64,000 nucleotides of DNA from Limnoperna fortunei (taxonomy: Eukaryota > Mollusca > Bivalvia > Mytilida > Modiolidae): positions 68,937,898-69,001,897 of the forward strand of contig OX104123.1 of assembly GCA_944474755.1 (NCBI GenBank), read 5' to 3'. Shown piece by piece: positions 62,325 to 64,000 of the stretch (its first letter is position 1; each line of letters starts with the position of its first letter). The position numbers were made by a program, and so were the translations under genes. A model generated the notes under the pieces. The model saw only the letters and a list, made by a program, of their open reading frames with translations, made no database searches and was not told the origin of the DNA.

Positions 62325-62474
62325 ATCTTACATTGGTACGAGTGGATTATCGGATTTCTCCAATCGAGATAGTTAAATTATGGAATTTTAAGTCCGAGCC
62401 TTAGGACTTAAAATTCCATAATTTAACTATCTCGATTGGAGAAATCCGATAATCCAAGAGTACTAATGTAAGAT
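62325..62474. repeat. 150-bp near-perfect palindrome
   Basis: Inner arms 62344-62395 and 62404-62455 are exact reverse complements over 52 bases, starting GGATTATCGGATTTCTCCAA, around the 8-base loop GAGCCTTA. The pairing extends outward with a few mismatches: ATCTTACATTGGTAC on the left against GTACTAATGTAAGAT on the right. No coding potential. A transcript would fold into a long hairpin; as DNA it could form a cruciform. A recent MITE or an inverted duplication are alternatives. Confidence 0.95.
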
Positions 62475-62764
62475 TCTGTTTCTCTAATTTTAAAAAGTAG
62501 TAAATCTGCGAAACGAAGTTCAAATTCTCCCAACCCCAATTTTACGTTCATGACGTGAATACGCGGTAAATTGATGGTGTTTTGTTTATGACGTCATGAG
62601 TTCTTATTGTGACGTTATTATTTTTAACCAATCAAATGCTAAGAACAACAAATTAACTAGTGGCGAGAAATATTTTTCCACACCGGTCAAGCGGTTTAAA
62701 TATTACATCAAAATTAGAGAAATATAAATATACCACATTAATTTGTTGTTTTTAATTATTGTTG

Positions 62765-63115
62765 ACCTCCCTCCCACCGTGTTGGGAGAGGAACACTTTT
62801 GGTCAGTCTCTCGGCCAACACCTTTTTGGGAGAGGAGCACCTGAGGTCGGCCTCCCCTACCATGTTGGAAGAAGTGTACTTGTGGTCAGCCTCCACCACG
62901 CCGTGTTGGGGAGGACATCTTAAGGTCAGCCTCCCACCACCATGTTAGGCGAGGAACACGGGAGGTCGGCCTCCCCCCCCCCCACTGTGTTGGGAGAGAA
63001 ACATTTTTGGTCAGCCTCTCACGACACCTTTTTGGGGATAGGAGTACTTGAGGTCAGCCTCCTCCAAACCATGTTGGGGAATGAGCACTTAAGGTCAGCC
63101 TCCCCCACACCGTGC
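62765..63115. repeat. ~45-bp minisatellite (~8 diverged copies)
   Basis: Repeats of ACCGTGTTGGGAGAGGAACA, then CTTTTGGTCAGCCTCCC, with substitutions and small indels in each unit (ACACCTTTTTGGG, ACCATGTTGGAAG, AGGTCGGCCTCCC). A C run of 12 lies within it. Confidence 0.88.
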
Positions 63116-63503
63116 TTTACATCTTAGTATTCAGCTTTGTTCCCAATAATTCGTTTTTGTTTGTATAAGTTTTTGTGAACTTTTACCAGATAGTTAGCTT
63201 ACGGTATCATTAATCAGTCCACATCCAATAGGATACTATAAATGTCATTCTTGGTTTTAAGTTTGATTAAAGTTAAGCTTTATTACCCAAAGTTAGCTGT
63301 TCCTTCTCTGGTATATATAGTTGTTTGTTGATGTGGGAATGTTCATTTCAGATATTTTACATGCATGGGTGGTGTCAGAAAGTAAAATCATTAAAACAAA
63401 TCAGTTATATTAACCATTTCAGTGCCACAGCGGAAAATTTGTCGTTTAGGGGTTGCCTGCCAAGGCGACAAAATGTCGCTTAATTGATTGAATGATTGCT
63501 TAA

Positions 63504-63773
63504 CGTAAAACGAGCAGTAGTTCAGCTGAGAACAGGTTAACATTAACATACAATAAATTAGAATCAAAATATGGATTGGACCAAAGGACATACGATTTTA
63601 AAACTGCCAATAAAATTTTAGAGAGTTGTGTTGGAATGGAGAATATTTTAAGTCTGGTAGGGGATACAATGCCCATACTCTGTTTCGACATCTACAAAGG
63701 ACAGGAACAAAGCACTTTCCACAAACATGTCACACATTATAGTAAGCGCCCGGGCTTTTGTTGCATAGCCTGA
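63504..63773 (+). CDS. Possible coding fragment, unrecognised
   Basis: An open frame of about 90 codons ending TAG-like at 63773, without an ATG at its beginning. Its composition is protein-like rather than simple-sequence: NKLESKYGLDQRTYDFKTAN, ILESCVGMENILSLVGDTM. A donor-like ATA/GTAAGC lies inside it near 63740, so it might be an exon or a transposon remnant. The length is not statistically compelling and no family is recognised. Confidence 0.2.
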   Translation, partial: RKTSSSSAENRLTLTYNKLESKYGLDQRTYDFKTANKILESCVGMENILSLVGDTMPILCFDIYKGQEQSTFHKHVTHYSKRPGFCCIA

Positions 63774-64000
63774 TAACCCCAAACCCACCGCAATCGAGAA
63801 GGTATCCTTTATAACAGCCAATAGTACAATAACATGGACGGCTCTGCGGGAACCGTCCCAGTACCTATGCGGGCGCTTTCTTGATCATATTCATTTTATA
63901 AATCCAAGTAAAAGCATATTTTGTTAAATTTCGGTATAATTATGGTTTATGAATTTGTTTTCAAATGTCGTGACGTCATACCATATTGACGTCTTCGTTG
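63774..64000. other. No gene seen
   Basis: Unique sequence to the right edge of the window with no supported feature. Confidence 0.4.

Overview
The window reads as nuclear DNA of a marine mollusc, most likely a bivalve. It is visibly AT-rich. It carries several copies of a tRNA-derived SINE whose 3' tail (GCTGAAAGTGGCGTTAAAC) is, to my knowledge, very common in bivalve genomes. It also carries a spliced gene with GT-AG introns and several short non-autonomous DNA transposons. I see no bacterial or viral gene organisation. Species and chromosome position cannot be fixed from the sequence alone.

Layout. More than half of the window is tandem repeat, made of more than a dozen unrelated arrays placed almost end to end. 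From left to right: a decaying 20-26 bp array (1-290, traces to ~530); a 21-bp array split by ~700 bp of foreign sequence (2421-3790); a 47-bp array (5953-8352); a 37-bp array containing a 1185-bp duplication (8741-11081, three more units at 11971-12078); a 17.6-kb array of a 43-bp unit (12090-29660, ~408 copies) with nested duplications; a 58-bp array (30883-32027); and a 129-bp satellite (32286-38615) whose unit is itself an old dimer. Then come a full-length SINE (38670-38919) and the only convincing gene. Right of the gene are a ~33-bp array (55080-56548), a ~38-bp array interrupted by a SINE, a 45-bp array (59150-59565), a 150-bp near-perfect palindrome (62325-62474) and a ~45-bp array (62765-63115).

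The gene is on the minus strand, 54647 down to 39785. Seven exons join with matching codon phases (0,1,1,1,1,2) into one frame of about 1270 residues. It encodes a long, Ser-Pro-rich, probably disordered protein with one compact domain in exon 5 and a C-terminus with a KEN motif and a duplicated SPK-x-KTF-x-E-x-MPWD motif. I do not recognise the gene. The exon 5 fold weakly resembles the N-terminal domain of TRADD.

The gene's introns hold three large tandem arrays, a Harbinger-like element with TTA target duplications, and two further fold-back or TIR elements. The most striking point is that the 36-bp array at 44729-45700 begins inside exon 5 and consists of 27 copies of the exon's last codons plus its 5' splice site. 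It is a minisatellite of splice donors, all in the same phase.
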